Shown: positions 1-9,587 of the stretch, in pieces
Numbering within the stretch: position 1 is the stretch's first letter
Layout of the letters: every line of letters starts with the position of its first letter
DNA from: Bacteriovoracaceae bacterium
GTDB lineage: Bacteria > Bdellovibrionota > Bacteriovoracia > Bacteriovoracales > Bacteriovoracaceae
Length of the DNA stretch: 64,000 nt
Direction: 5' to 3'
Assembly: GCA_947377285.1 (NCBI GenBank)
Contig: CANCFT010000012.1
Coordinates: 37,624-101,623 of the forward strand
The notes under the pieces: model-generated
The model's input: only the letters and a program-made list of their open reading frames with translations
Database searches by the model: none
Told to the model about the DNA's origin: nothing
Position numbers and translations under genes: made by a program

Positions 1-1148
1 AAGACGGCAGAGCTGAATTGACTCATAATTTAAGTGAAGGTCTCTCGTCTCATAAAGTCACAAAAGCCTTTAACTTGCAAAAATTTGTCATGGATCGCTA
101 TAAACATTCTCAAGAATATTATTTTCATTTTGTCATGAAAACATGCAAAGTCGAAGAAATAGCTCACCCCTTTGTTGAACTCATTGGCACCATTGCTTTT
201 TCTTGTGTCATCGTTTTTGCTTATTTCAGAATTAAATACGGCGGAATGACCGTTGGAGATTTTATCCAATTCGTGGCCGCCTTAGCACTTTTAATGGATC
301 CAATTAGAAAATTTTCTCAAGCTAATGTTAAAATTGGGCAAGGAATCGCGGCCCTTGAGCGCATTAATGAAATTTTATATTTAGAAGAAGAAGTCGATAA
401 GGGCATCCAAAAGCCCATTCATTTTGATAATGAAATCGTCGTTGATAATGTCACTTTTAGTTATGGTGAAAATAACGTCATCCAAAACTTAAATTTAAAA
501 ATTAAAAAGGGTCAGAAGGTCGCCTTAGTTGGACTTTCTGGATCTGGAAAATCGACACTTATTAATCTGCTTTTAGGATTATATCCAATCGAAAAGGGCC
601 GCATTACGATCGATGGGTGGTCGCTTGACCAAATTCAATTGCACTCATTACGTAAATTATTTGGTCTTGTGTCACAAGATATTTTTCTTTTTCATGACAG
701 TATCAAAGCCAATTTAGCTGTAGGTGGCAACTTCTCAGACGCTGACATAAAAAGAGCACTTGATGTTTCTTATGCGTCAGAATTCGTCGATAAACTTCCT
801 AATGGTCTTGAAACGGTCATTGGTGACAGAGGCGCCAAACTCTCTGGCGGTCAGCAGCAGCGACTTACTATTGCTAGAGCATTCTTGCAAAACACTGATA
901 TCTTGCTTTTTGACGAAGCAACTTCTGCTCTGGATAACGAATCAGAGAAAGTCGTACAGCGTGCTCTTGAAGCCATAGCTGGAAATAAAACTGTTATTGC
1001 TGTGGCCCATAGACTTTCGACTATTCAAGATTACGACCAAATTTTTGTCATGAAAGATGGAAAGTTGGTTGAAAATGGCACTCATTCTGAGCTCATTTCC
1101 AATGCCAGCGAATATAAAAAACTTTATGAACTTTCTTTAAAGTCTTAA
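1..1148 (+). CDS. msbA: ABC exporter, MsbA-like (5' end outside window)
   Basis: Half-size ABC exporter, probably moving lipid A or another lipid across the inner membrane. The listed ORF begins at a TTG at base 18, but the frame stays open to base 3 and the protein starts in the middle of the transmembrane domain, so this is a gene cut by the window edge and not a short protein. Visible: two remaining membrane segments (around FVELIGTIAFSCVIVFAYF and FIQFVAALALLMDPI), the MsbA-like coupling stretch MDPIRKFSQANVKIGQGIAALERI, then a complete ATPase domain with Walker A GLSGSGKST, signature LSGGQQQR, Walker B ILLFDEATSALD and H-loop VAHRLS. The family is sure; the substrate is inferred from resemblance to MsbA. 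Confidence 0.8.
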   Translation, partial: DGRAELTHNLSEGLSSHKVTKAFNLQKFVMDRYKHSQEYYFHFVMKTCKVEEIAHPFVELIGTIAFSCVIVFAYFRIKYGGMTVGDFIQFVAALALLMDPIRKFSQANVKIGQGIAALERINEILYLEEEVDKGIQKPIHFDNEIVVDNVTFSYGENNVIQNLNLKIKKGQKVALVGLSGSGKSTLINLLLGLYPIEKGRITIDGWSLDQIQLHSLRKLFGLVSQDIFLFHDSIKANLAVGGNFSDADIKRALDVSYASEFVDKLPNGLETVIGDRGAKLSGGQQQRLTIARAFLQNTDILLFDEATSALDNESEKVVQRALEAIAGNKTVIAVAHRLSTIQDYDQIFVMKDGKLVENGTHSELISNASEYKKLYELSLKS

Positions 1149-1211
1149 ACTTTCCTTGTACAATCCCACTATATTTTTCAATATTTCCTAACGGAATTGA
1201 GGAGCTTCATC

Positions 1212-2555
1212 GTGACCCAAGAAACAAATGAAACAAAAGAAACAAATTTAAAATCAATGAGTGAGCTAGTGGCCCTTTGTAAACAAAGGGGTTTTATTTT
1301 TCAATCTTCTGAAGTTTATGGTGGATTAAATTCTTGCTGGGATATGGGCCCTTATGGAGTCGAGTTAAAAAATAATTTAAAATCTCGATGGTGGAAATCG
1401 ATGACTCTTCGTCAAGATGTTGTTGGAATTGATGCTTCAATTCTTATGCACCCATTAGTTTGGAAGGCATCAGGGCATATCGATGGGTTTTCGGATCCAC
1501 TAGTTGACTGTAAAGTTTGTAAAGAAAGATTCCGCGCCGATAACATCGACATCACTAAGCCTTGTGCAAAATGTGGATCGAAAGATTCATTCACCGATAT
1601 TCGCCAATTCAACTTGATGTTTAAAACTCAAATGGGAGCGATGGAAGATACGGCTTCAACTGTTTATTTAAGACCAGAAACAGCTCAAGGGATTTTTGTC
1701 AATTTCTTGAATGTGCAAACGACCATGAGAAAAAAACTTCCGTTTGGGATTGCCCAAATTGGAAAAGCTTTTAGAAATGAGATTACTCCAGGAAATTTTA
1801 TTTTTAGAACTCGCGAGTTTGAACAAATGGAAATGCAATATTTTGTTAAGCCTGGAACGCAAATGCCTTCAATGGAAGAGTGGAAAGAAACTCGTTGGAA
1901 ATGGCATATTGAAAATGGACTTCGACCTGAAAAATTAAAATGGGCACCACACGGACCAGATAGTCTTGCTCATTACGCTGATGCAGCAACTGATATTGAA
2001 TACGAATTCCCAATGGGATGGGGAGAGATGGAAGGGATTCACTCTCGAACTGATTTCGATTTAAAACAACACCAGGAATTTTCTGGCAAGAATATGCAAT
2101 ACGTTGATCAAGTGAACAATGAAAAATATCTTCCTTACGTTATTGAAACGTCAGTAGGAGCAGACAGATGTTTACTCGCGATCATGTGCGATGCTTACCG
2201 ATTGGAAAATGCAGGAGATGCTGAAAAAGAGCGCTCAGTGATGAAATTTCACCCGGCCTTAGCTCCAATTAAAGCAGCTGTTATGCCACTTTCAAAAAAA
2301 TCAGAACTCGAAGAAGTTTCTAATAAATTGTTCAACGATATTATTGTCGATTATAAAGCAGAATATGATGTCGCTGGATCAATTGGTAAACGTTACCGCC
2401 GCCAAGATGAAATCGGAACACCGTATTGTTTAACTGTCGATTTCGATACGCTAAATGATCATGCCGTGACAATTAGAGACCGAGATACGATGGTGCAAGA
2501 GCGCATTGCTCTTTCTCAAGTTCCCAATTATTTGAAAGATAAGTTTAAGTTTTAA
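1212..2555 (+). CDS. glyQS: glycyl-tRNA synthetase, dimeric class II type
   Basis: Charges tRNA-Gly with glycine; this is the alpha2 (GlyQS) type found in eukaryotes, archaea and some bacteria, not the alpha2-beta2 GlyQ/GlyS type. The N-terminus ([20 protein letters not shown]) and motif 2 region ([25 protein letters not shown]) are typical. A zinc-ribbon-like insertion with two CxxC pairs (CKVC and CAKC) is present, and the C-terminus carries the anticodon-binding domain. The ORF track opens at TTG 1197, but the GTG at 1212 has AGGAG seven bases upstream (1200-1204), so I take 1212, giving 447 aa. It follows the ABC exporter by about 60 bases and may share its transcript. Confidence 0.93.
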   Translation: MTQETNETKETNLKSMSELVALCKQRGFIFQSSEVYGGLNSCWDMGPYGVELKNNLKSRWWKSMTLRQDVVGIDASILMHPLVWKASGHIDGFSDPLVDCKVCKERFRADNIDITKPCAKCGSKDSFTDIRQFNLMFKTQMGAMEDTASTVYLRPETAQGIFVNFLNVQTTMRKKLPFGIAQIGKAFRNEITPGNFIFRTREFEQMEMQYFVKPGTQMPSMEEWKETRWKWHIENGLRPEKLKWAPHGPDSLAHYADAATDIEYEFPMGWGEMEGIHSRTDFDLKQHQEFSGKNMQYVDQVNNEKYLPYVIETSVGADRCLLAIMCDAYRLENAGDAEKERSVMKFHPALAPIKAAVMPLSKKSELEEVSNKLFNDIIVDYKAEYDVAGSIGKRYRRQDEIGTPYCLTVDFDTLNDHAVTIRDRDTMVQERIALSQVPNYLKDKFKF

Positions 2556-2613
2556 AAAACAATTTTCTCATACTAACAAAACCTCAATTAATCGAGGTAG
2601 GAGTAAAGAAACA

Positions 2614-5283
2614 ATGACTACGAATCAATGGGTATATCTCTTCAGTGCAGAAAAGACGGAAGGGAACAAAGACATGAAAGATCTTTTGGGTGGTAAAGGG
2701 GCCAATCTCGCTGAGATGTGCGCTCTGAAGCTTGCAGTTCCTCCCGGATTTACAGTGACAACTCAAGCCTGTCTTGATTATGAAAAAAATAGCAAACAAA
2801 TCAATCCTGATATTCGCTCTCAAGTCTTGAAAGCCATTTCTGAGTCAGAAAGGCTGACGGGGAAAAAGTTTGGCGATAATGCTAATCCACTTTTATTTTC
2901 TGTTCGTTCGGGAGCTAGAGCTTCGATGCCAGGAATGATGGATACAGTTTTAAATTTAGGACTCAACGATAATTCAGTTTTAGGACTTGCGAAATTAACA
3001 AATAACGACCGCTTTGCTTGGGACTCATACCGACGATTTATTCAAATGTACGCCAATGTCGTTATGGACTTCAATGTTTCATTACTCGAAGCTACTTTGG
3101 AAGATTTAAAAGAAGCCCGTGGAGTTCATGAAGATACAAAATTAACGGCCAACGATTTAAAAGAATTAGTTGTTGTTTATAAAAAAATTATTCTTGAAGA
3201 AACTGGAGAGTCATTTCCAACTGAGCCGATGGAGCAATTATGGAGGGCCATCGCAGCTGTCTTTAATTCATGGAATAACCCTCGAGCGATTAAATACCGC
3301 GAAATTTACGATATTCCTCATAGCTGGGGAACTGCAGTTAATGTGCAATCAATGGTCTTTGGAAATATGGGAGACGATTGTGCGACTGGAGTATGTTTCA
3401 CAAGAGACCCCTCAACAGGAGAAAGAAAATTCTTTGGTGAATACCTAATCAATGCTCAAGGGGAAGATGTTGTTGCAGGAATCAGAACTCCACAACCTAT
3501 CAATGAGTTTTCTAAAAATGATTCTAATAAAAACTTTAAAACTCTTGAAGCTGCTATGCCAGAAGCATTTGCAGAATTAACTTCTGTTTATAAAAAATTG
3601 GAAGGTCACTATAAAGATATGCAGGATATCGAGTTTACAATTGAAAATAAAAAACTTTATATTCTTCAAACGAGAAATGGGAAAAGAACTGCAGCTGCAG
3701 GAATTAAAATTGCTGTTGATTTAGTCAGTGAAGGAATTCTTACAAAACAAGAAGCACTTTTAAGAGTAAACCCAGAAGATTTAAACCAATTACTTCACCC
3801 GCGCCTAGACCCTAAAGCAACTAAAAAAATTATTGCCAAAGGTCTTCCTGCAAGTCCAGGAGCTGGAGCTGGGATTATCGCTTTTACTTCTGAGCGCGCT
3901 CATTTACTAAACGAAGCAGGCAAAAAAGTTATTTTAGTCAGACAAGAAACTTCTCCTGAAGATATTGCAGGAATGGTAGCGAGTCAGGGAATTTTAACTG
4001 CACGCGGAGGAATGACTAGTCATGCAGCCGTTGTTGCTCGTGGAATGGGTAAACCTTGTGTGGCCGGATGTTCTTCTCTTATTATTGATCACAGCGCAGG
4101 AACTCTAACCGTCGCAGGTGTTCGGTATAAAGAAGGGGATTCCCTAACAATTGATGGAGCAACAGGTGAAGTCATTGAAGGTGTCGTTCCCACAATCGAT
4201 GCGGCAATTACAAATGATTTTGCCACTTTTATGAATTGGTCTGATGAATTTAAAAGACTGGGCGTAAGAACAAATGCCGATACTCCAGAAGACGCAAAAG
4301 TTGCAGTAAAATTTGGAGCCCATGGTATTGGGTTATGCCGAACCGAACATATGTTTTTTGAGAAAGATAGAATTCTCGCTGTTAGAGAAATGATTTTTGC
4401 TAATAATGTAAAAGAGCGTGAACTAGCACTTGCAAAAATTCTTCCCTTTCAACGTGAAGACTTTATCGGAATTTTTACTGTATTAGATGGATTACCAGTA
4501 AATATTCGTCTCCTTGATCCTCCACTTCATGAATTCCTTCCTCACTCATTAGAAGATAAAAAAGAACTAGCTGATAGTTTACACCTCGATATGAAAACGA
4601 TCGAAACAAGAGGGGAGCAGCTTCATGAGTTTAACCCAATGCTTGGTCACAGAGGTTGCCGCTTAGGTATCACTTTTCCAGAAATCTACCGTATGCAAGT
4701 GCAGGCCATTATTGAGGCAGCATTAATTTGTGCAGATAAAGGAATAAATGTTATTCCAGAAATTATGATTCCTTTGGTTGCGGTAGAAGGTGAATTGACT
4801 GTTTTAAAAGTTGAAGCCATTAAAGAAATTGAAAGAGTCTTCAAGCTAAAAGGGAAAAGCATAAAGTATAAAATCGGAACAATGATTGAGTTGCCTAGAG
4901 CTGCTATCATGGCCGGATCAATTGCAAAACATGCAGAATTTTTCTCATTTGGAACAAACGATTTAACTCAAACAACTTTTGGATTATCTCGAGACGATGC
5001 TGGTAAGTTTTTACCAGAGTATGTTTCTAAAGGCTTAATGCTGACAGACCCATTCGTTTCCATTGACCAGGATGGAGTTGGTTTCTTAATGAAACATGCA
5101 GTGACAGAAGGAAGAAAATCAAACCCAGGTATGCATTTTGGTATCTGTGGAGAGCACGGCGGAGAAGCTCGCTCAATTGAATTTTGTCACAAAATTGGTC
5201 TAGATTATGTAAGTTGTTCTCCTTACCGTGTACCAATTGCACGTTTATCAGCGGCCCAGGCGGCCATTCGCAATTCAAAATAA
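2614..5283 (+). CDS. ppdK: pyruvate, phosphate dikinase
   Basis: Interconverts pyruvate + ATP + Pi and phosphoenolpyruvate + AMP + PPi, linking glycolysis and gluconeogenesis. The 889 aa length matches bacterial PPDK. Domains in order: N-terminal ATP-grasp nucleotide-binding domain (LLGGKGANLAEM near residue 25, FSVRSGARASMPGMMDT near 95-110), the swivelling phosphohistidine domain with GGMTSHAAVVARG (catalytic His about residue 470), and the C-terminal PEP-binding barrel with FGTNDLTQTTFG and GICGEHGG. GGTAGGAG lies upstream of the ATG. Part of the leader (ACCTC...GAGGT, 2581-2598) could pair with the ribosome-binding site. It is convergent with the histidine kinase two bases downstream. Confidence 0.96.
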   Translation: MTTNQWVYLFSAEKTEGNKDMKDLLGGKGANLAEMCALKLAVPPGFTVTTQACLDYEKNSKQINPDIRSQVLKAISESERLTGKKFGDNANPLLFSVRSGARASMPGMMDTVLNLGLNDNSVLGLAKLTNNDRFAWDSYRRFIQMYANVVMDFNVSLLEATLEDLKEARGVHEDTKLTANDLKELVVVYKKIILEETGESFPTEPMEQLWRAIAAVFNSWNNPRAIKYREIYDIPHSWGTAVNVQSMVFGNMGDDCATGVCFTRDPSTGERKFFGEYLINAQGEDVVAGIRTPQPINEFSKNDSNKNFKTLEAAMPEAFAELTSVYKKLEGHYKDMQDIEFTIENKKLYILQTRNGKRTAAAGIKIAVDLVSEGILTKQEALLRVNPEDLNQLLHPRLDPKATKKIIAKGLPASPGAGAGIIAFTSERAHLLNEAGKKVILVRQETSPEDIAGMVASQGILTARGGMTSHAAVVARGMGKPCVAGCSSLIIDHSAGTLTVAGVRYKEGDSLTIDGATGEVIEGVVPTIDAAITNDFATFMNWSDEFKRLGVRTNADTPEDAKVAVKFGAHGIGLCRTEHMFFEKDRILAVREMIFANNVKERELALAKILPFQREDFIGIFTVLDGLPVNIRLLDPPLHEFLPHSLEDKKELADSLHLDMKTIETRGEQLHEFNPMLGHRGCRLGITFPEIYRMQVQAIIEAALICADKGINVIPEIMIPLVAVEGELTVLKVEAIKEIERVFKLKGKSIKYKIGTMIELPRAAIMAGSIAKHAEFFSFGTNDLTQTTFGLSRDDAGKFLPEYVSKGLMLTDPFVSIDQDGVGFLMKHAVTEGRKSNPGMHFGICGEHGGEARSIEFCHKIGLDYVSCSPYRVPIARLSAAQAAIRNSK

Positions 5284-5285
5284 TT

Positions 5286-7040
5286 TTATATATTGGCCCC
5301 ATTGAAATTTGGGGCCAGTTTATTTTCCTCTATTATTGGTAATATAATAACAAATTTCGTGTTTGGTGAATCTTCTTCAAGTTCAAGTTTTCCGTGGTGC
5401 TCATCAATTATTCCTTTCGAAATACTTAAACCTAATCCAGTTCCTTTACCAACATCTTTGGTCGTAAAAAAGGGTTCCATTAGGCGTTTAGAAATTTCAG
5501 GAGCGATTCCACGGCCACTGTCTATGATTTCAATATGAATTTCTGGCTTAACTACAGACAAGTGAAATTGAAGCTTTACCCATTTCTCGGATAAATTTTC
5601 AACTGCATCAATTGAATTAAGAAGTAGATTCAATATGACTTGAGAAATTTGTGAGGGCCTGCATTGAATTAATACATTAGGAATTGTTGTGACTTCTAAA
5701 GGAATGCGGTGATCTTTAAATTTTTCAGTACAAAGCTCTAGCGTTTCAGTAATTAATTTTTCTAACGGATAGAGCGTTAATGGATCTTTTTCGCCAGACC
5801 TAGAAAAGGTTCTCAACCCATCAATAATTTTTTTTATTCGATCTGCCGTTGAAACTATTTGTTTAATTTTGTTTTCTATATCTTCATTTACGATTTGAGC
5901 TTTATCTAATTGCATTTTAATTTGCTGTGCTTTACCAACAATTATAGTAAGCGGATTATTAATTTCGTGTGCCACCCCACTTGCCATTTCACCAAGGGCG
6001 GCCATTTTAGAAGCTTGAACGAGTTGCGTTTTTCCAAGTTCAATCAGACTTTCATCTTTTGCTTTTTCTTTTGCAATAAATTGTAAAACTTGCCAAATTA
6101 TAAATAGCAAGATCCATAGTGAAATATCGATAAAGATAAGGAATTTTTTTAATTGATTCAAACCTTTAAGTAAATAATTTGGTGAGCTTTTAACAACGAT
6201 CGTCCACTTAAATTGTTCTTGAGTCACTGTTGATTGAATCCAATCTGTTTGTTTCTGCCCTAGAGCAAGATTTACGTCAGAGACTTTGAAATTGAGCAAG
6301 CTTTGATTATCCTTACCATCAATTATATTTTTAGTTTTAAAAAATTGGTCTTTCAAAGGATGGGCCAATAGCATTCCATTTTGATCGGCAATATAAATTA
6401 ATTCTTGGTCTGATAGGCTAGAAGTCTTTATGATATTTTGTAGTTGAGGCAATACTAAGTCGACAGAGATGACACCGATTGGCTTACGATTAATATCGAA
6501 AAAAACATTTGAATTAGTAATATAAACTAATCCATTATCAAAGTAAGGTGGACTGAAAAAATTTGTTCCTACTTTTTCATATGCCCCCGTAAACCAAGGT
6601 TGAGCAGGATAATTATAGGCTTCAGTATTCCATTCATAAGTTAAGACATTTATATTTTTATTATTTTCGATGCTAGAGCGATGGACATAAGGGCCAAAGA
6701 ACTTTTTATTTCTTTCGAATGAATAAGGTTCAAACCAAAGCCCAATTCCAAAAATAATATCAGGAGGACTACTACGTAAATACTGTTCAAGTTTTTTTTC
6801 TATTTCAAGTTGAGTTAGTTTTTTATCTGATAAATCTGCAGAGATGTCTTCTTGAATAAAATGACTTAATAAATCTGACACTATGGCGAATTGGTCAATT
6901 TTTTTTCTTATGATATCAGCTCGGGCAATTTGCTCTTTTGTTCCAATTTCCAACTCAATTGATTGGGTATTGAAATAAAAAGCAACTATAAGTGAACTCA
7001 CAATAATGCCAAATGCAGTAAGTAAAAATTTTGAGCTCAA
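5286..7040 (-). CDS. membrane sensor histidine kinase with periplasmic Cache domain
   Basis: Predicted two-component sensor that detects a periplasmic ligand and autophosphorylates. Layout: membrane segment about residues 5-23, a roughly 260-residue periplasmic part with Cache-like features (NYPAQPWFTGAYE, PIGVISVDLVLPQLQ), second membrane segment about 299-322, dimerisation/phosphoacceptor domain with MAALGEMASGVAHEINNPLT (phosphorylated His 358), then an HATPase domain with G1 DSGRGIAPEI and G2 GTGLGLSISKG. The start is TTG at 7040 with AGGA a few bases upstream; no better start exists near the N-terminal helix. No response regulator is adjacent, so its partner is unknown. It is divergent from the serine hydrolase gene and its 3' end contains a hairpin that may end transcription. 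Confidence 0.88.
   Translation of the reverse strand: MSSKFLLTAFGIIVSSLIVAFYFNTQSIELEIGTKEQIARADIIRKKIDQFAIVSDLLSHFIQEDISADLSDKKLTQLEIEKKLEQYLRSSPPDIIFGIGLWFEPYSFERNKKFFGPYVHRSSIENNKNINVLTYEWNTEAYNYPAQPWFTGAYEKVGTNFFSPPYFDNGLVYITNSNVFFDINRKPIGVISVDLVLPQLQNIIKTSSLSDQELIYIADQNGMLLAHPLKDQFFKTKNIIDGKDNQSLLNFKVSDVNLALGQKQTDWIQSTVTQEQFKWTIVVKSSPNYLLKGLNQLKKFLIFIDISLWILLFIIWQVLQFIAKEKAKDESLIELGKTQLVQASKMAALGEMASGVAHEINNPLTIIVGKAQQIKMQLDKAQIVNEDIENKIKQIVSTADRIKKIIDGLRTFSRSGEKDPLTLYPLEKLITETLELCTEKFKDHRIPLEVTTIPNVLIQCRPSQISQVILNLLLNSIDAVENLSEKWVKLQFHLSVVKPEIHIEIIDSGRGIAPEISKRLMEPFFTTKDVGKGTGLGLSISKGIIDEHHGKLELEEDSPNTKFVIILPIIEENKLAPNFNGANI
5294..5317. terminator. stem-loop at the ppdK / histidine kinase convergent junction
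   Basis: TGGCCCC and GGGGCCA pair perfectly across a ten-base loop, followed on the plus strand by GTTTATTTT. It lies inside the last codons of the minus-strand kinase gene, eleven bases past the ppdK stop. It could terminate ppdK; the U-tract is imperfect, so this is only likely. Confidence 0.5.
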
Positions 7041-7159
7041 ATAATTATCCTGTGTAAAAACTTTTCAAACTTACTGAGTTTATATCATTTAATATTTTAA
7101 TCCATATTTTAAATAGTTTCACAGTTTTTTAATTCTAAGATTTTAGGTAAGATAAACCT

Positions 7160-8068
7160 ATGGATGAAATAAAAAAACTGGCAAAACAATTAATGGACAA
7201 TCAACACTTTGACACGCTAGCAGTTGGAGTTATTGATTTTAAAACAAAAAAATATGAATCTTTTGAACTTTCTGCAGAGGTCTTTAGTCCAAAACCATAC
7301 CTTTATTTTGACCTAGCGAGTTTGACAAAACCATTAACAAACTCAGCTATTTGTTTAAAATATCCTGAATTATTTGATCCAAATATAATGCTATTATTAA
7401 ATCATAAAGCAGGTCTTCCGGTTGGAGGATTATTATCCAAAAAAACGTGGAAGGAAGAAATATTCAGTTATACTATTGCAGAGTCAGAAACAGCTTATTC
7501 AGATTATTCCTCACTAAGATGTATGCTTGAAATTGAAAAAAAATCAAAAAAATCGATAGAAGAATTATGTTCCTATTATTTTGATAAAAACTTAATGCAT
7601 TGGACGAAACTTCCGGAAAATTCCTTTTCACCAGAATATGGCATTAGAAATAAAAAAATTGTCTGTGGCGAAGTACATGATAATAATTGTTTTAATATTG
7701 GAACATTTATCACGCATGCAGGACTGTTTGCTACTATCGATGGTCTTTGTCAGTCTTTATTGAATCTCGATGAATTGGGCAGAATGTGTGAACAAGTTCA
7801 AAAAATATTCTCTACAAATCCAAAATCAACTGATCGATTTATTTTAGGGTTTGATCGAGTATTAGACCCTGAAAATACTCTTGCTGGAAAAGGTTGCTCA
7901 CCAAATACCTTTGGGCACTTGGGATTTACTGGTACCTCATTTTGGATTGATCTGAATTCGATGATAGGATCTGTCATACTCACAAATGCAACACAAACAT
8001 ATTGGTACGAAAGATCAGGTCTTAATCAACTTCGAAGAAATTTAGGGGAAGCCATTTGGCAATCCTAA
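7160..8068 (+). CDS. beta-lactamase-fold serine hydrolase (class C / PBP4*-like)
   Basis: Member of the serine beta-lactamase/DD-peptidase-like family acting on peptides, esters or wall fragments. Visible catalytic motifs: DLASLTKP with the SxxK pair at about Ser54 and Lys57, YSDYSS near residue 113 in the position of the YxN motif, and GHLGFTGTSFWID near the C-terminus in place of the KTG box, as in many esterase-like relatives. There is no signal peptide, so it is probably cytoplasmic. It lies 73 bases upstream of mpl, which suggests a role in handling muropeptides, but that is inferred from position only. The exact substrate cannot be read from sequence. Confidence 0.78.
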   Translation: MDEIKKLAKQLMDNQHFDTLAVGVIDFKTKKYESFELSAEVFSPKPYLYFDLASLTKPLTNSAICLKYPELFDPNIMLLLNHKAGLPVGGLLSKKTWKEEIFSYTIAESETAYSDYSSLRCMLEIEKKSKKSIEELCSYYFDKNLMHWTKLPENSFSPEYGIRNKKIVCGEVHDNNCFNIGTFITHAGLFATIDGLCQSLLNLDELGRMCEQVQKIFSTNPKSTDRFILGFDRVLDPENTLAGKGCSPNTFGHLGFTGTSFWIDLNSMIGSVILTNATQTYWYERSGLNQLRRNLGEAIWQS

Positions 8069-8075
8069 ATTTAGG

Positions 8076-8105
8076 TTAACTTTTTAAACTTTAATGTGTT
8101 AAAAT
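8076..8105 (+). promoter_or_regulatory. possible sigma-70 promoter for mpl
   Basis: TTAACT and TAAAAT are separated by 18 bases, ending 36 bases before the mpl start. A 12-base palindrome CCTAAATTTAGG (8064-8075) overlaps the stop codon of the upstream gene just before it. AT-rich DNA gives such matches easily. Confidence 0.3.
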
Positions 8106-8141
8106 ATTGAGAACTCCCAATCATATCCGACAGGAAAGCTC

Positions 8142-9587
8142 ATGAATTTAATCAACAAGCAAGATTTTAATGGTTTGAAGAAATTTCAAAAAAATATCAA
8201 GAAGATTTTTTTCTATCGCGTATGCGGGACAGGAATGGGGGCCGCGGCATGTTTGCTCAAAGAAAAGGGCTATGATGTTCAAGGCGGAGACACTAATTTT
8301 TATCCTCCTATGAGTACATATTTAGAATCAACTGGAATTCCACTTTTTAAGCTCGATCAAATTACGCAAGATTTTTTAAAAACATTTGACCTCATTGTTG
8401 TTGGAAATGTCATTCCCAATGGCGGTCCTGATGCACTATTGATCGAAGAATTAGGTGTTAAGTTTTCTTCTTTTCCAACTGCAATTGGAGCTTTAGTTTT
8501 AAGCGATGTAAACGTAATTGGAATTGCAGGTACTCACGGAAAAACAACCACAACATTTCTTGCAACTCAGATTTTTGAAAAACTCGGCACCAATCCAGGC
8601 TATTTAATTGGTGGGGTAATGGATGATAGGCCTTCGTCAAAACTTGGGAGTGGGAAATATTTTTTTATTGAATCAGATGAATATGATAGTGCCTATTTTG
8701 AAAAAATATCTAAGTTTAGATCTTACTCATTGGATAATTTAATTTTAACTTCACTTGAGTTTGACCACGCTGATATTTTTAACTCTGTAGAAGATATTAA
8801 AGCTCAGTTTAGAGCTGCAATGCCATATATTAGTAAAACTTTTATCATGTCGTTTGATTATATTTCTTCAATCGAACTTTTTAATGAATTTACAGACGGC
8901 GATAAAGCTCGTTGGATTAAATATGGCGAAAAATCTGAAACGGGTCCAAAAATTTTAGAATCAAATGAATTGGGAACACGTTTTGAAATCCATTTCAATA
9001 AAGAAGATATGGTTTATGAAACAAATCTGATTGGCCGACATAATATTATGAATCTCACTTCCGTTATACTCTATGCTTTAAGTGAAGGGTTTCAACATTC
9101 TGAAATCCTACGGGCCATTAAAAATCTTCAAATGGTTAAGAGACGCCAAGAGGTTCGAGGAAGTTATAATGGTGCATTAATTATCGATGATTTTGCTCAT
9201 CACCCGCGAGCAGTTGAACTTACTTTAGATGGAATAATTACTCAATATCCAAATCGGAATGTTCACGTGATCATGGAGCCGAACTCTGCAACGGCCCGAA
9301 GTGCGATTTTTCAAAAAGAATTTACCGAAGCATTAAGTCGAGCAGCTTCAGTTATCTTTACAAAACCAACTCGACCGACCAGCGTTAAAAATGTTGGAGA
9401 CCTTGATATTTATAAAATTATTGAAGCCGTCAAGGCCAGCGGAAGACCAGGAAGTGTTGTTGGTGATTTGTCGGAATTAATGACTGAAATTGATCGAATC
9501 GCTCGCCCAGAAAATTTAATTCTTATTTTGAGTAATGGTACATGTCTAGGTTTATGGGAATCAGGATTTATAAAACATCTTACATAA
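8142..9587 (+). CDS. mpl: UDP-MurNAc:L-Ala-gamma-D-Glu-meso-DAP ligase
   Basis: Joins the recycled tripeptide L-Ala-gamma-D-Glu-meso-DAP to UDP-MurNAc, returning wall fragments to peptidoglycan synthesis. It belongs to the Mur ligase family and looks like Mpl, not MurC: N-terminal VCGTGMGAAACLLKEKGYDVQGGD with YPPMSTYLE, ATP loop GIAGTHGKTTTT, ESDEYDSAYFEKISKF, then DDFAHHPRAVELTL and MEPNSATARS. 481 aa is close to the family norm. AGGAAAGCTC precedes the ATG. The stop overlaps the start of the next gene (TAATG), so the two are translationally coupled. For a predator of bacteria this enzyme would salvage prey wall peptides; that use is speculation. Confidence 0.92.
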   Translation: MNLINKQDFNGLKKFQKNIKKIFFYRVCGTGMGAAACLLKEKGYDVQGGDTNFYPPMSTYLESTGIPLFKLDQITQDFLKTFDLIVVGNVIPNGGPDALLIEELGVKFSSFPTAIGALVLSDVNVIGIAGTHGKTTTTFLATQIFEKLGTNPGYLIGGVMDDRPSSKLGSGKYFFIESDEYDSAYFEKISKFRSYSLDNLILTSLEFDHADIFNSVEDIKAQFRAAMPYISKTFIMSFDYISSIELFNEFTDGDKARWIKYGEKSETGPKILESNELGTRFEIHFNKEDMVYETNLIGRHNIMNLTSVILYALSEGFQHSEILRAIKNLQMVKRRQEVRGSYNGALIIDDFAHHPRAVELTLDGIITQYPNRNVHVIMEPNSATARSAIFQKEFTEALSRAASVIFTKPTRPTSVKNVGDLDIYKIIEAVKASGRPGSVVGDLSELMTEIDRIARPENLILILSNGTCLGLWESGFIKHLT